Assembly (NCBI RefSeq): GCF_003816055.1
Contig: NZ_CP033906.1
Location: 3,348,001 to 3,412,000 of the forward strand
Direction of reading: 5' to 3'
DNA from: Bacillus sp. FJAT-42376
GTDB taxonomy: Bacteria > Bacillota > Bacilli > Bacillales > Bacillaceae
DNA length: 64,000 nt
Part shown: positions 54,567-63,534 of the stretch, in pieces
Numbering within the stretch: the first letter of the stretch is position 1
Layout of the letters: the number at the start of each line of letters is the position of its first letter
Translations under genes and position numbers: made by a program
Notes under the pieces: generated by a model
What the model was told of the DNA's origin: nothing
Databases searched by the model: none
What the model saw: the letters and a program-made list of their open reading frames with translations, nothing else

Positions 54567-56276
54567 TTATTTGTTTTTCAACTCTTCCAAATCTTCCTCA
54601 ACAAGCATACCAATTTTTTCAAACGAACCTGGTTCCACTGTTTCGATGGCTGTTGCTGCTTTTTTTAATGAGCTTTCATACTCATAATGTCTGAACAGCT
54701 TCTCCGCCTCGTTCAGTTCTTTTGAAAGGTTATCATTGCGGCTTCTGAAACGGTTCCCGTATTGAATGATTTTTTCTACATAATAAACCTGTTCAATCAT
54801 GTCTTCGGTTTGTTCATGAACCTTTGCTGAAGCAGCAACGGCATCTTCCAGAAGAATATTAACGGCTACCATATCAAGAGGGATTTCATCCAATTTTTCC
54901 GATACGTGGACAATGGTCCTCTGAGCTTCTCTCAGAAGATCCGTATATTGTGCCGGCAATCCCGGAACATTGCTTTTGCTTATGAGTCTCGCTGAATCAT
55001 TAAGCAGCCTTCTTGCTTCTGTCAGCTGTTCACGTGCCGCCCGTTCCTCTTTTCGGAGGGCATGAAGCATTTCCCTGTATTCAGCATGCTCCGCCTTGAC
55101 TTCAGCTGTCTGCCTCTCCAGTTCAGTCAGTTCTTCTTTCAGCAGGGAATACGCAATTTTTTCGTTCGCCATTCGATCCTGAATATGATAAAACCGCTTT
55201 TGAAGAGCCGCTACCTGTTTATCGATGCTGCGAAGTCTTGATGTATCTTCTTCACTCAAATGGTAGCTTTTCTTAACTGTATCTGTTTCCTCTTTTGAAA
55301 CAAGCTTAGCCGCTACAAGCTCATGAAGAGCTCCTTCTGTCTTCGCTGTTTCTGTCAGCACATAATGATTAGCATGTACTTCTTTCTCAAGCAAATCGTA
55401 CATCGTTTCAATGGAGTCATGAATCTCCTGTAAGCTCTCACTGATTCCCTCAAGATCGAGTTCCCTGATTTTCTCCTGAAAAATAACCAGTGTGTCAGAA
55501 ATCCGCTCTGTCTCGCTTTGAATCTGGATGTGATCCAATACATAACCCTGCTCTGACATTTCCTTATATCCATCTCTTATTTCTGCCAGCTGATTCGGAA
55601 TTCCTGTCTGACAGTCTGAGAGCATAGCCGGAATCGCTTCAATCTTTTCTCCCAAATCGATCAGGATCTCATTTTGCTTGATTAGAATATCTCTTGCTGC
55701 CAAATAATTCCCGGCATCAGTTTCTGCTTCGAACCGCTTCAATTCCTCGTACACTTCATACAGTTCTGCCTCAAGCTTTGCATGCGCACTTCCAAATGTA
55801 TGGCTATGAGCCAGCAAGGTCTTCTTCGCTTTTTTAAATTTCTCTTTCACATCTTCAATTTCGCTGCTGTTTCGCTCTTCACTCGTTACAAGCTCATAGA
55901 TTTCTTCAATGATCTGCTCAATGTTCTGGTCTGCAGCATCAAGCATCCTTTCAATATGAACAAGTACTTCTCTCGATTTCTTGAAGCGGTATTTATCTGC
56001 ATGGTCTTCCGCATCGAACAAAAGCTCTTCTACCTCAGGAAGCTGGGCCGTAATAATTTCGTCCCACTCCTGTCTCCATTTTTCAAACAACTCTTCAGCT
56101 TGTCCGGTCATTTTAAGCTCTTTGACTCTGGACATCTCATCCGCAAGCGAACGATTCATAATTTCTATTTTCCTTGCTTCAAGCCGGTCAACTTCGCGGT
56201 ATATATTTTTTCTGATAAAATAACCGGCTGCGAAGAAAAGGACAAGCGCTGCCAGTAAACCAATAACGACTTCCAT
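54567..56276 (-). CDS. ezrA: Septation ring formation regulator EzrA
   Basis: Membrane-anchored inhibitor/organiser of FtsZ ring assembly in low-GC Gram-positives. 569 residues: one N-terminal membrane helix (2-22, VVIGLLAALVLFFAAGYFI) followed by RKNIYREVDRLEARKIEIMNRSL and long spectrin-like coiled coils to the C-terminus. The conserved patch near the end, IIQYGNRFRSRN, is present. I start at ATG 56276 (MEVVIGLL), 6 bases after AAGGGGG; 55 in-frame codons upstream would place cytoplasmic sequence before the anchor and are rejected. Confidence 0.95.
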   Translation of the reverse strand: MEVVIGLLAALVLFFAAGYFIRKNIYREVDRLEARKIEIMNRSLADEMSRVKELKMTGQAEELFEKWRQEWDEIITAQLPEVEELLFDAEDHADKYRFKKSREVLVHIERMLDAADQNIEQIIEEIYELVTSEERNSSEIEDVKEKFKKAKKTLLAHSHTFGSAHAKLEAELYEVYEELKRFEAETDAGNYLAARDILIKQNEILIDLGEKIEAIPAMLSDCQTGIPNQLAEIRDGYKEMSEQGYVLDHIQIQSETERISDTLVIFQEKIRELDLEGISESLQEIHDSIETMYDLLEKEVHANHYVLTETAKTEGALHELVAAKLVSKEETDTVKKSYHLSEEDTSRLRSIDKQVAALQKRFYHIQDRMANEKIAYSLLKEELTELERQTAEVKAEHAEYREMLHALRKEERAAREQLTEARRLLNDSARLISKSNVPGLPAQYTDLLREAQRTIVHVSEKLDEIPLDMVAVNILLEDAVAASAKVHEQTEDMIEQVYYVEKIIQYGNRFRSRNDNLSKELNEAEKLFRHYEYESSLKKAATAIETVEPGSFEKIGMLVEEDLEELKNK

Positions 56277-56645
56277 AATGGGCCCCCTTGCTGTATATAA
56301 GAAAAAGCACAAGCCATGTATAGCCCTGCGAGCTGCTCCCGGCTTACAGAGTAACCAGCCTGCTGCGTGTCCGATACCGGCCCCCTGCATCTGAAACAGG
56401 TGCTGCCAGAACCGCTGCTTTACAGTTTTCGCCATAATCAAAACGCCGTGCCGGATGCAAGCTTCCGTTTTCCCGGCACCGGCAGCATGATTTCATTTCA
56501 TCATCACGTGCACATTTTATGTATAACTATTGCAAAAGTTATGTGATTTCAATGTTTTTATGATACCATGTTAACGATAATTTTTGACCAGTTTTTTTAA
56601 TTTTTTACATCCCATTATCCGCTTTATATCAAGGGGGGAAGGATT
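56277..56645. other. Divergent spacer between ezrA and hisJ
   Basis: A 369-base gap. The left half is GC-richer and reads open toward ezrA; the right half (56490-56640) is A/T-rich and should hold both promoters. TTGACC at 56584-56589 and TTGCAA at 56533-56538 are -35-like, but neither has a -10 at standard spacing. I see no repeat or RNA motif. Confidence 0.4.
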
Positions 56646-57452
56646 TTGTTAAAAAGAGACGGACATATTCATACTCCATTTTGTCCTCACGGCTCCCCGG
56701 ACAGCCTTAAAAGCTATGCCGAAAGAGCCATTTCGCTTGGTTTTAAAGAGATTTCGTTTACAGAGCACGCTCCTCTTCCGGAGGGATTTTCCGATCCTGT
56801 CCCCGAGAAGGACAGTGCTTTGCCGATCGGGCAGCTGGAACCCTATATATATGCGATTCAAGACGTAAAAAAAGCCTATTCAAAGGAAATCAAAATTAAC
56901 TTGGGGTTTGAAGTAGATTTTATCGAAGGCTTTGAAGCTGCAACGTCCGCATTTCTGAACGATTATGGAGAAACAATGGATGATTCGATTCTTTCCGTCC
57001 ATTTCCTGCGGAAGCACGGGTCCTATTATTGTCTCGATTACAGCGAAGAAGGTTTTGAAGAAATTTGCCGGGCTGCAGGGTCCATCGAAGACACCTATCA
57101 TCTTTATTACCGGACTGTAGAAAAGTCCATTCTTGCCGATTTGGGAATCTGGAAGCCAAAACGGATCGGACATATCACCCTCGCACATAAATTCCAGAAA
57201 CTATTTCCTGCACCCGCTCAGGATCTCGAACAAATCAGAAGCCTGCTTGATTTAATAAAATCGGGAGGCTATGAACTGGACTACAATACGGCGGGACTTA
57301 GAAAAAAACATTGCCAAAATGCCTATCCATATGACAGCGCTGCAAGGCTCGCCATTGAAAAAGGCATTCCGCTCGTCTTTGGATCTGATGCCCATATCGC
57401 TTCAGATACCGGAGCCGATTATTCTTTCTATGAAAAATTAATTACAGGATAA
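56646..57452 (+). CDS. hisJ: Histidinol-phosphatase (PHP type)
   Basis: Dephosphorylates histidinol phosphate in histidine synthesis. 268 residues of the PHP domain: metal ligands in DGHIHTPFCPHG, FTEHAP, GFEVDF, SVHFL and GSDAHIASD. The start is TTG 56646 after GGGGGAAGG. No other his genes are nearby, as in B. subtilis. Its 3' end overlaps that of refZ by 11 bases on the opposite strand. Confidence 0.93.
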   Translation: MLKRDGHIHTPFCPHGSPDSLKSYAERAISLGFKEISFTEHAPLPEGFSDPVPEKDSALPIGQLEPYIYAIQDVKKAYSKEIKINLGFEVDFIEGFEAATSAFLNDYGETMDDSILSVHFLRKHGSYYCLDYSEEGFEEICRAAGSIEDTYHLYYRTVEKSILADLGIWKPKRIGHITLAHKFQKLFPAPAQDLEQIRSLLDLIKSGGYELDYNTAGLRKKHCQNAYPYDSAARLAIEKGIPLVFGSDAHIASDTGADYSFYEKLITG

Positions 57453-58074
57453 CCTCTCTTTTCGGAGTCAGCATAGAAATCATCCAGCTCTCAAGCTCAT
57501 GGAAATACTGTTTTACAAAGTAATCTTCATGAGGCTGAAGGTAAAGAACTTCAGCAATGTACTGGGGCTGAAGAAAAGGCATCGTCAGCATCCCTTTCAG
57601 CTGGACGATGAAATGTCCAATCGGAATCTTGTTCAAACTGCCGTCTCTCATTCCCTCTTCCAGCAGGGAACTTAGCAGAAACTTTTCTTTCAGCATATAC
57701 GTACTCATTACCTCCCGGATAAGCATCGTATCAAGGGTAATTTCCCGGTAAACAAACCGGGTTAATTGACGCCGTTCATGCTGGTAGCTTAAAATGTTTA
57801 AAACCAAGTGTATCAGCCTGCTTACCGCACTTTTATCAAGATCAGCGAGAATGGCTCCGTCCATGGCGCTTAAATATCCTTCATAAAAATCAGAGACAAG
57901 ATATTCCATCAAGCCGGTTTTGCCATTGAAGTAGTAGGAAATGTGAGCTACATTTACGCCTGCCTTTTTGGCAATGGCCCTGACGGAAGTTCCAGTGAAT
58001 CCATTTGTATTGAACAGAGAAACGGCTGATTGAATAATTTTTTCCTTTGTCACATTAAAGGTTTCCTGTTTCAT
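57442..58074 (-). CDS. refZ: TetR-type regulator RefZ
   Basis: DNA-binding regulator of cell division: in Bacillus, RefZ binds motifs near the origin and adjusts FtsZ ring placement at the start of sporulation. 210 residues: N-terminal TetR HTH (TKEKIIQSAVSLFNTNGFTGTSVRAIAKKAGVNVAHISYYFNGKTGLMEYL) and a helical ligand/dimer domain. I start at ATG 58074 (MKQETFNV), 8 bases after AAGGAG; a GTG three codons upstream is too close. Position between hisJ and ytsP supports the assignment. Confidence 0.9.
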   Translation of the reverse strand: MKQETFNVTKEKIIQSAVSLFNTNGFTGTSVRAIAKKAGVNVAHISYYFNGKTGLMEYLVSDFYEGYLSAMDGAILADLDKSAVSRLIHLVLNILSYQHERRQLTRFVYREITLDTMLIREVMSTYMLKEKFLLSSLLEEGMRDGSLNKIPIGHFIVQLKGMLTMPFLQPQYIAEVLYLQPHEDYFVKQYFHELESWMISMLTPKREVIL

Positions 58075-58205
58075 CCGGCTCACTCCTTGGATTCTTTCCT
58101 ACTTCTTTCCATAAAGGCGGAGAGAATCCTTTATGATTTTCTCGACAAACTTCCTTTTACGGGGAGTTCTGCTCGTTAGATTTAAATGAAAGAAGGAGAT
58201 AAAAC

Positions 58206-58685
58206 ATGTTTCATGTCGAAAAGTACTCAAATAACACGAAAGAAAATTACGAACTTGTTATCAAACAGCTGAAGGCTTTGCTTGAAGGCGAACCCGATCA
58301 AATAGCAAATTTTTCTAACGCTTCCGCTTTGCTTAATCAGTTTCTAACAGAGGTTAACTGGGTCGGCTTCTATTTAATGAAAGACGGAGAACTTGTCCTC
58401 GGCCCATTCCAGGGACTGCCTGCCTGTGTCAGAATCCCAGTGGGGAAAGGCGTCTGCGGAACGGCTGCAGCCACAGGAGAAACCCAGCTCGTGGAAGACG
58501 TCCATCAATTCCCTGGTCACATCGCCTGTGATGGCGCGACCAATTCGGAAATCGTCATCCCTTTAATTAAAAATGGAGAAGTGATCGGTGTACTCGATAT
58601 CGACAGTCCCATTAAAAATCGTTTTACTGAATTGGACAAAGAATACCTTGAAGGGTTCACAGAAGCACTTCTTCCGTTTATTTAA
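58206..58685 (+). CDS. ytsP: Free methionine-(R)-sulfoxide reductase (GAF type)
   Basis: A 159-residue single GAF-domain protein of the fRMsr family, reducing free Met-(R)-sulfoxide. The characteristic Cys residues are present: LPACVRIPVGKGVCGTAA and HIACDGATNSEIVIPL. ATG follows AAGGAGAT. Between refZ and the diguanylate cyclase gene, with which it converges over a repeat-borne terminator. Confidence 0.92.
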   Translation: MFHVEKYSNNTKENYELVIKQLKALLEGEPDQIANFSNASALLNQFLTEVNWVGFYLMKDGELVLGPFQGLPACVRIPVGKGVCGTAAATGETQLVEDVHQFPGHIACDGATNSEIVIPLIKNGEVIGVLDIDSPIKNRFTELDKEYLEGFTEALLPFI

Positions 58686-58796
58686 CGGACGGGACCAGGA
58701 AGACAGCCAGGTTAAAAAAGCCGCCGGCTGCACGATTAAGCCATTTCAATTGCCGCAGCGAGCTATTCATATGCAACGGACGGAAAACTTGTTGCC

Positions 58797-58954
58797 ATAG
58801 GCTGGTACAAAAGGTTTCCCGCGAATAAAAAAACCGAACGATTATTTGAAACTCTGGTATAGAGCTTCGTAATCGTTCGGTTTTATTGTTTTTCATGCTT
58901 TTTTCATAAGAGATATTCGGCTTAAGGACTACAACTTAGTTATGTGCCAGTCTC
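58797..58954. repeat. AGAGGCTGGGACA element without insert
   Basis: The shortest copy, about 158 bases. Left end ATAGGCTGGTACAAAAGG, right end AGAGACTGGCACATAACT on the other strand (both degenerate), with the hairpin at 58830-58884 and the conserved tail between. It lacks the nested GCTCTGTTAAA repeat, which shows the two families are separable. Confidence 0.8.
58830..58884. terminator. Repeat-borne bidirectional terminator (ytsP/dgcP)
   Basis: The same hairpin as at 54405, base for base over the stem, between convergent ytsP and dgcP. It is the only clear terminator in this 320-base gap. Confidence 0.8.
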
Positions 58955-59005
58955 TTTTATCTTTCTTATTTCCTGTAAAAGTCCGTTGCATCAATTGCTT
59001 TTGTA

Positions 59006-60835
59006 TTATTCCATTTCACAGTTGTCCTGAACGACTACTTGATCCTTTCCATTGCTTTTCGCTTTGTACAAGGCTCTGTCCGCTCTTATAAACAGCTGTT
59101 TGGGTGTATCTTCCCGTTCTGCATCCCACCAGGAAATTCCGCACGATACCGTAATGGAAGGAGAGGTAATTTTCCTTACACGTTCCACCAGACGATTCGC
59201 CACGGCAATGCCAGACTCCACCTCTATCTGAGGAAGGTAAACAGCCAGTTCTTCTCCGCCCCACCTTGCTCCTACATCGTGTTCCCTCACATTGCTTTTA
59301 ATAATGTTCCCTACTTGAATAAGTACCTCATCACCAGTCTGATGGCCATACGTGTCATTGATTTTTTTAAAATTATCAATGTCAATTAACAGGAAAACAC
59401 CATTTCTTTCCTGACTCATGGATTGGCGTATCCGCTCGTTTAAATAGTTTCTTGAAAACAGCTTTGTCAGATTGTCTGTCTTTACAAGCGCTTCCAGCTC
59501 TTCCCGGAGCATTGAGTTGGTCAGGGCAAGGGTAGAATGATGAATGAGCGACTGCAGCAGCTTAAATGTGTCAAAGGTAAAATGATAAGGTGATTCATGA
59601 ACCGCGATTGCAAATCCTTTCACCTGTTCATTTTCCATCATCGGTACAGCCATCAGACACCGGTAGATACCAGGCAGATTCAGGGCAGACAAATTCCCGA
59701 TAAAAATCCCCTCTTTTTCATTCTCGATTTTTGACAGAACGAAAGTAAGGTAGGATTCGGATTCAGACGTGATAAAAAATCCGGTGCTTCCCGGCAAAAG
59801 CTGATACTGCCCGGAAGAGCCCCGATAAAAGAAACCTGCTTCTTTTGCATTAAACGAATGGATAATCCGTTCGGACAAAAACTTCATCGTCTCTTTGAGC
59901 GGCAGGTTCTTATTTAACTGATGAGAGGTTTCATTAATGAGCCGGAGGTCTTCGATCAGCTTTCTTGACTGCTGGTAAAGCTGGGCATTTTCCATCGCAT
60001 TGCCGGCAGCGTTTGCAAGCATCATAATAAATTTAATTTCCGATTCCTTCAGCGGGCTGATTTTATCAGAAATGATCTCCAGTACTCCATAAACTCCCTG
60101 GCGTCCTTTTAGCGGAACGTAAACATGCAGTTTTTCAGCGGAGGTCCTGTCCATTTTAATCGTACCGGTTAAAAAAGCCTCCATCGCACTGTCCGCTGAT
60201 CCTTTTTCATCGAAATACAAATCTTTGGTGGGCAATTGAAGCTGACTTTCATTGTCATGGGATAAAAACAAATAAAATATATAGGAGGAATACATACTCT
60301 GAAGAACTTCTATCAGTTCAAATAGAACCTGATCCTTATCCATTGAAGAATGAAACCGCTCTGTCACTTCATACAGACGGGTATGCTTCTGGGAATTCGT
60401 CATATTCATTTCGGTTTCTCTGCAGTAAAAAAGAAATTCCGTACAGGCTGTGCTGATTAAAGTCCGTTCATTTCTGTCAAGCAAATCAGATCCGGCCATC
60501 TCTAAAACAGCGAACCACTCTTTACCCGGTTCCCCAATCAAAATTCTGCACTGGTTCGTTCTGCTGGTAAAACCATTTTCAAATAATTCATTCCCTTCTT
60601 CAGCAGAAGAATAGGAAGGATGCGCTGATCCTGTGCTCGCTGTAAAATATGGGAGCAAAGGAACGTTCGCAGAATAATAGCAGGAAATCGATACTTGTTC
60701 CGCGTGAAACAAAGACTTCAGTTCAAACGCAAGCCATCGAGTCGCTTTTTCAATTGAATGATCTGCTCTTTCATTATATAGGTAAGCAAAAAAACGGCCG
60801 TTCAGTGATGCAGCCTTGCTAACAATTTCTTGCAT
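59006..60835 (-). CDS. dgcP: Diguanylate cyclase DgcP (GAF-GGDEF)
   Basis: Cytoplasmic diguanylate cyclase making c-di-GMP, which inhibits motility in Bacillus. 609 residues: GAF-like regions (about 1-145, 160-290 and 300-430), then GGDEF (about 440-605). The active-site motif is GGEEL (526-530), with an intact inhibitory RxxD (Arg517, Asp520) five residues before it and the substrate region FKKINDTYGHQTGDEVL. I start at ATG 60835 (MQEIVSK) after GGGTGG; a GTG three codons upstream is possible. The matching position in B. subtilis is ytrP (DgcP). Confidence 0.92.
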   Translation of the reverse strand: MQEIVSKAASLNGRFFAYLYNERADHSIEKATRWLAFELKSLFHAEQVSISCYYSANVPLLPYFTASTGSAHPSYSSAEEGNELFENGFTSRTNQCRILIGEPGKEWFAVLEMAGSDLLDRNERTLISTACTEFLFYCRETEMNMTNSQKHTRLYEVTERFHSSMDKDQVLFELIEVLQSMYSSYIFYLFLSHDNESQLQLPTKDLYFDEKGSADSAMEAFLTGTIKMDRTSAEKLHVYVPLKGRQGVYGVLEIISDKISPLKESEIKFIMMLANAAGNAMENAQLYQQSRKLIEDLRLINETSHQLNKNLPLKETMKFLSERIIHSFNAKEAGFFYRGSSGQYQLLPGSTGFFITSESESYLTFVLSKIENEKEGIFIGNLSALNLPGIYRCLMAVPMMENEQVKGFAIAVHESPYHFTFDTFKLLQSLIHHSTLALTNSMLREELEALVKTDNLTKLFSRNYLNERIRQSMSQERNGVFLLIDIDNFKKINDTYGHQTGDEVLIQVGNIIKSNVREHDVGARWGGEELAVYLPQIEVESGIAVANRLVERVRKITSPSITVSCGISWWDAEREDTPKQLFIRADRALYKAKSNGKDQVVVQDNCEME

Positions 60836-60948
60836 GATGACCACCCGTCAAATTCCAAATTAAGTAAAATATGATATTTTTATTATATCATAAAACCTGA
60901 TCTTTCCATAGATGAACTTTCCCGGTTAACACACTGGCTAAACGGCGC

Positions 60949-60977
60949 TTGACTTATTATCCTCCACATTATATAAT
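60949..60977 (+). promoter_or_regulatory. Strong sigma-A promoter of rpsD
   Basis: TTGACT, 17-base spacer, TATAAT; transcription should start near 60984, giving a leader of about 190 bases. Confidence 0.88.
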
Positions 60978-60984
60978 GCTTGAT

Positions 60985-61172
60985 GTTGTGTAAAATATTG
61001 CAGCCTCAGAATCGCATAGATGTCCCCATTTTGTTCCCGTGCCTGACACGAGGTGCATCGAGTAACTCCCTGCTGCTGGAGCGAGGGTGCATGAAAACAT
61101 AATGGTCATACATGTAAGGTTCGGTCTGGTTTTTATTTTATACAAAATAAAAACACAAGGAGGAGTCATATA
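60985..61172 (+). promoter_or_regulatory. rpsD leader, S4 autoregulatory RNA
   Basis: The long leader holds GCCTGACACGAGGTGCATCGAG ... GGAGCGAGGGTGCATG-type helices and a CATGAAAACATAATGG stretch before the ribosome site AAGGAGG. In B. subtilis the rpsD leader folds into a pseudoknotted structure bound by S4 to repress translation. Location and base-paired character fit that element; I did not fold it. Confidence 0.65.
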
Positions 61173-61775
61173 ATGTCTCGTTATACTGGCCCTAGCTGGA
61201 AACTATCCCGCCGTCTTGGAATCTCTCTAAGCGGTACAGGTAAAGAATTGGAAAAACGCCCTTACGCTCCTGGACAACACGGTCCTGGACAACGTAAAAA
61301 ACTTTCTGAGTACGGTCTTCAATTGCAGGAAAAACAAAAACTTCGCCACATGTACGGAGTAAACGAGCGCCAGTTCCGCAACACGTTCGTTAAAGCTGGA
61401 AAAATGAAAGGGATCCTTGGTGAAAGCTTCATGGCTTTGCTTGAATCCCGCCTTGACAACGTTGTTTACCGTCTTGGTCTTGCGCGCACTCGCCGCCAGG
61501 CACGTCAATTGGTAAACCACGGACACATCATGGTTGACAACGCTCGCGTTGACATTCCATCTTTCCAAGTTAAAACAGGTCAGGTTATCACGCTGCGTGA
61601 AAAATCCCGCAACCTTGATATCGTGAAAGAAGCTCTAGAAGTAAACAGCTTCGTTCCTGAATACTTGACTTTCGATGCTGACAAGCTTGAAGGAACTTAC
61701 ACTCGTCTTCCTGAGCGTTCTGAGCTTCCAGCTGAAATTAACGAATCTCTTATCGTTGAGTTCTACTCTCGTTAA
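61173..61775 (+). CDS. rpsD: 30S ribosomal protein S4
   Basis: Primary 16S rRNA-binding protein of the small subunit, acting early in assembly. 200 residues, normal length: [19 protein letters not shown] start, [31 protein letters not shown], and the S4 RNA-binding domain ([41 protein letters not shown], about 90-135). It has no N-terminal zinc-binding cysteines. Strong AAGGAGG ribosome site. Monocistronic, as in B. subtilis, with its own promoter and terminator. Confidence 0.98.
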   Translation: MSRYTGPSWKLSRRLGISLSGTGKELEKRPYAPGQHGPGQRKKLSEYGLQLQEKQKLRHMYGVNERQFRNTFVKAGKMKGILGESFMALLESRLDNVVYRLGLARTRRQARQLVNHGHIMVDNARVDIPSFQVKTGQVITLREKSRNLDIVKEALEVNSFVPEYLTFDADKLEGTYTRLPERSELPAEINESLIVEFYSR

Positions 61776-61786
61776 TCGATTTGAAG

Positions 61787-61823
61787 AAAAAACCGCTGAA
61801 CTTTTGTTCGGCGGTTTTTTTTT
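61787..61823 (+). terminator. Terminator of rpsD
   Basis: CCGCTGAAC and GTTCGGCGG pair with one mismatch around TTTT, followed by eight T residues. Confidence 0.92.
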
Positions 61824-61837
61824 ATGGTTAAATTAGT

Positions 61838-63208
61838 GGCTCTATACTATTTGTTGGGGTACCCAAACAATTGCGTAAATAAAATACACGCAGATATCCA
61901 TTCCTTTATACTTGAATTGTCGAGAAACAAGTAGAAAAGAAATGGAGCTGCGTGTCCTTGAATTTTACCATGAATATTCCCGGTTTAAAAGATTGTCTCC
62001 TCATCAAGGTGGAAGAACGTGACGGAAAAGTCTTACTTCATGTAGAGATGGAGCTGAAGCGCCAGGTGTGTCCGGGCTGCGGGCAGAAGACGAAACGCGT
62101 TCATGACTATAGACTTCAAAAAATCAAACATCTCAAGTGGTTTGAACGACTGACGGAAATCTGGTACCGACGCAGAAGATTAGCCTGCAGCTGCGGGAAG
62201 CGATTTTCAGAGAGAAACGTCATCGTTGACAGCGTACCTCCATTGAATTTAACCAAGCCTTGTCCATCCGTGTGATCCAAGCCAAAACATTTAAAGAGAC
62301 AGGAGACAGGTTTGATGTCTCTTCGACGACCTGTATTCGTCGATTTGACCGATTGGCTCAAACCCAAATCCGTAAAGTCGACACGCTTCCTCCTGTCATT
62401 GCCATTGATGAATACAAGGGCGACACACAGGAAGGAAGGTACCAGTTAATTGTCGCCGATGGGGTAACCAAAAAACCACTGGATATTTTGCCGAACCGTT
62501 CCAAGAAAACCATCAAACACTACCTTCAGAAGCATGGGAACGAAGTTCGTGTGGTCATCATGGATATGAGTCCCTCCTTTAAAGCAGCCGTTCATTCGGC
62601 ACTTGGAAAGCCTATCATTGTGGCGGATCGGTTTCACTATTGCCGGTATATTTTTTGGGCTTTAGATGCGGTAAGAAGAAGGGTTCAGAAGGATTTTCAT
62701 CCTTACGATCGCAAGAAATGCAAGCGCATGAAACATGTCTTTCATAAGCGGAACGACAAACTTTCAGACCAGGAAAGATGGTACCTAAGCCGGTATCTGG
62801 AGATGTCTGAAGAGCTTCAAGCAGCCTACAACTTGAAAGAAACGTACCGGACCTGGTTTGAAGAAGCGAAGGAAAAAGGCCAGTCTGGGATTATGGAAAC
62901 GAAAAAGGCGCTGGAGAGTTTCTATGCGGAGTGTGAAACTTCCGGGATTGCAGAAATGAAAAAAGCGACCCAAACCTTCCGCAATTGGCAGGTAGAGATT
63001 CTCAATAGCTTTGTCTATGGCTATTCCAATGGTTTTTTAGAAGGGATCAACAATTCCACAAAAGTGTTGAAACGGAATGCCTATGGATTTCGAAATTTTA
63101 CTCGATTCCGTGCGAGAATCTTATTGCAACATCAGTTTAAAGGAATGGGTCTTCATATTGGATAAGGGCGGCAGTTTTCACTGCCACCCCAACATTTGAC
63201 GGAGAACC
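61838..63208 (+). mobile_element. ISL3-family insertion sequence, 1371 bp
   Basis: The ends are imperfect inverted repeats: GGCTCTATACTATTTGTTGG at the left and, on the other strand, GGTTCTCCGTCAAATGTTGG at the right, both followed by GGT. The direct 8-base duplication AAATTAGT flanks the element on both sides (61830-61837 and 63209-63216), the target length known for ISL3 elements. It lies 14 bases past the rpsD terminator. The perfect duplication points to recent insertion, yet the transposase reading frame is broken. Confidence 0.93.
61952..63165 (+). pseudogene. ISL3-family transposase, frameshifted
   Basis: The N-terminal part (61952-62275, GTG start after AAATGGAG) has the ISL3 zinc-binding region CPGCGQKTKRVHDYRLQKIKHL ... 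CSCGKRF. The main part, in the -1 frame from about 62240, reads IEFNQALSIRVIQAKTFKETG (family-like) and carries the DDE residues in VIAIDEYKG, VIMDMSPSF and NGFLEGINNSTKVLKRNAYGFRNF. The break lies between VIVD (62218-62229) and the resumed family sequence near 62240. Net loss is 1 base modulo 3, for example a 7-base deletion. No slippery heptamer is present, so this looks like inactivation rather than programmed frameshifting. Confidence 0.88.
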
Positions 63209-63223
63209 AAATTAGTTAAGTGT

Positions 63224-63480
63224 TTGCACTGACCCTCAGTGCAGTAACGCGATGAGGGAACAAGCAACGAGCATCCCACCCCCTATTCCCCAACAACTCT
63301 CGTCTGGCGGGGACGAAGGTTTAGTCCTTTAGCAGACCGGGGGTCAGTGCAATGCACTGACCCCCAATATGGTACCGCACTGGGGGAACAAGCAACGAGC
63401 ATCCCAGCCCTTATACTTGAACAACTCTCGTCTGGCGGGGACGGAGGTTTAGTCCTTTAGCTGAGCGGGGGTCAGTGCAA
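63224..63480. repeat. Tandem pair of 128-bp units with inverted ends
   Basis: Unit 1 (63224-63352) and unit 2 (63353-63480) share GGGAACAAGCAACGAGCATC, ACAACTCTCGTCTGGCGGGG and GGTTTAGTCCTTTAGC, and both end GGGGGTCAGTGCAA. Each begins TTGCACTGACCC or TGCACTGACCC, the inverted copy of its own end. They follow the IS target duplication directly. I do not recognise the unit; GGGGAC-GAAGGTTTA-GTCC inside it can form a hairpin. The rest of this 366-base gap holds a short CAGTGCAACC repeat and the tyrS terminator. Confidence 0.85.
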
Positions 63481-63534
63481 CCAGTAAAATCAGTCCAATC
63501 AGTGCAACCCGTACAATCCCCCCCCACAAAAACA

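Noticed and set aside
56277-56441. N-terminal extension of EzrA by 55 residues.
   Set aside because: It would precede the membrane anchor, has no ribosome site, and EzrA proteins begin at the MEVVIG-like position.
62240-62275. Programmed -1 frameshift in the ISL3 transposase.
   Set aside because: No slippery heptamer is present at the overlap, and the family normally encodes its transposase in one frame; a small deletion explains it.
63371-63378. GGTACCGC inside the second tandem unit, reminiscent of the T-box antiterminator.
   Set aside because: The first unit lacks it, no specifier stem or terminator follows, and the unit lies downstream of tyrS rather than upstream.
63224-63480. Tandem repeats as a possible CRISPR array.
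   Set aside because: Only two 128-bp units, no short repeat-spacer periodicity and no cas genes in the window.
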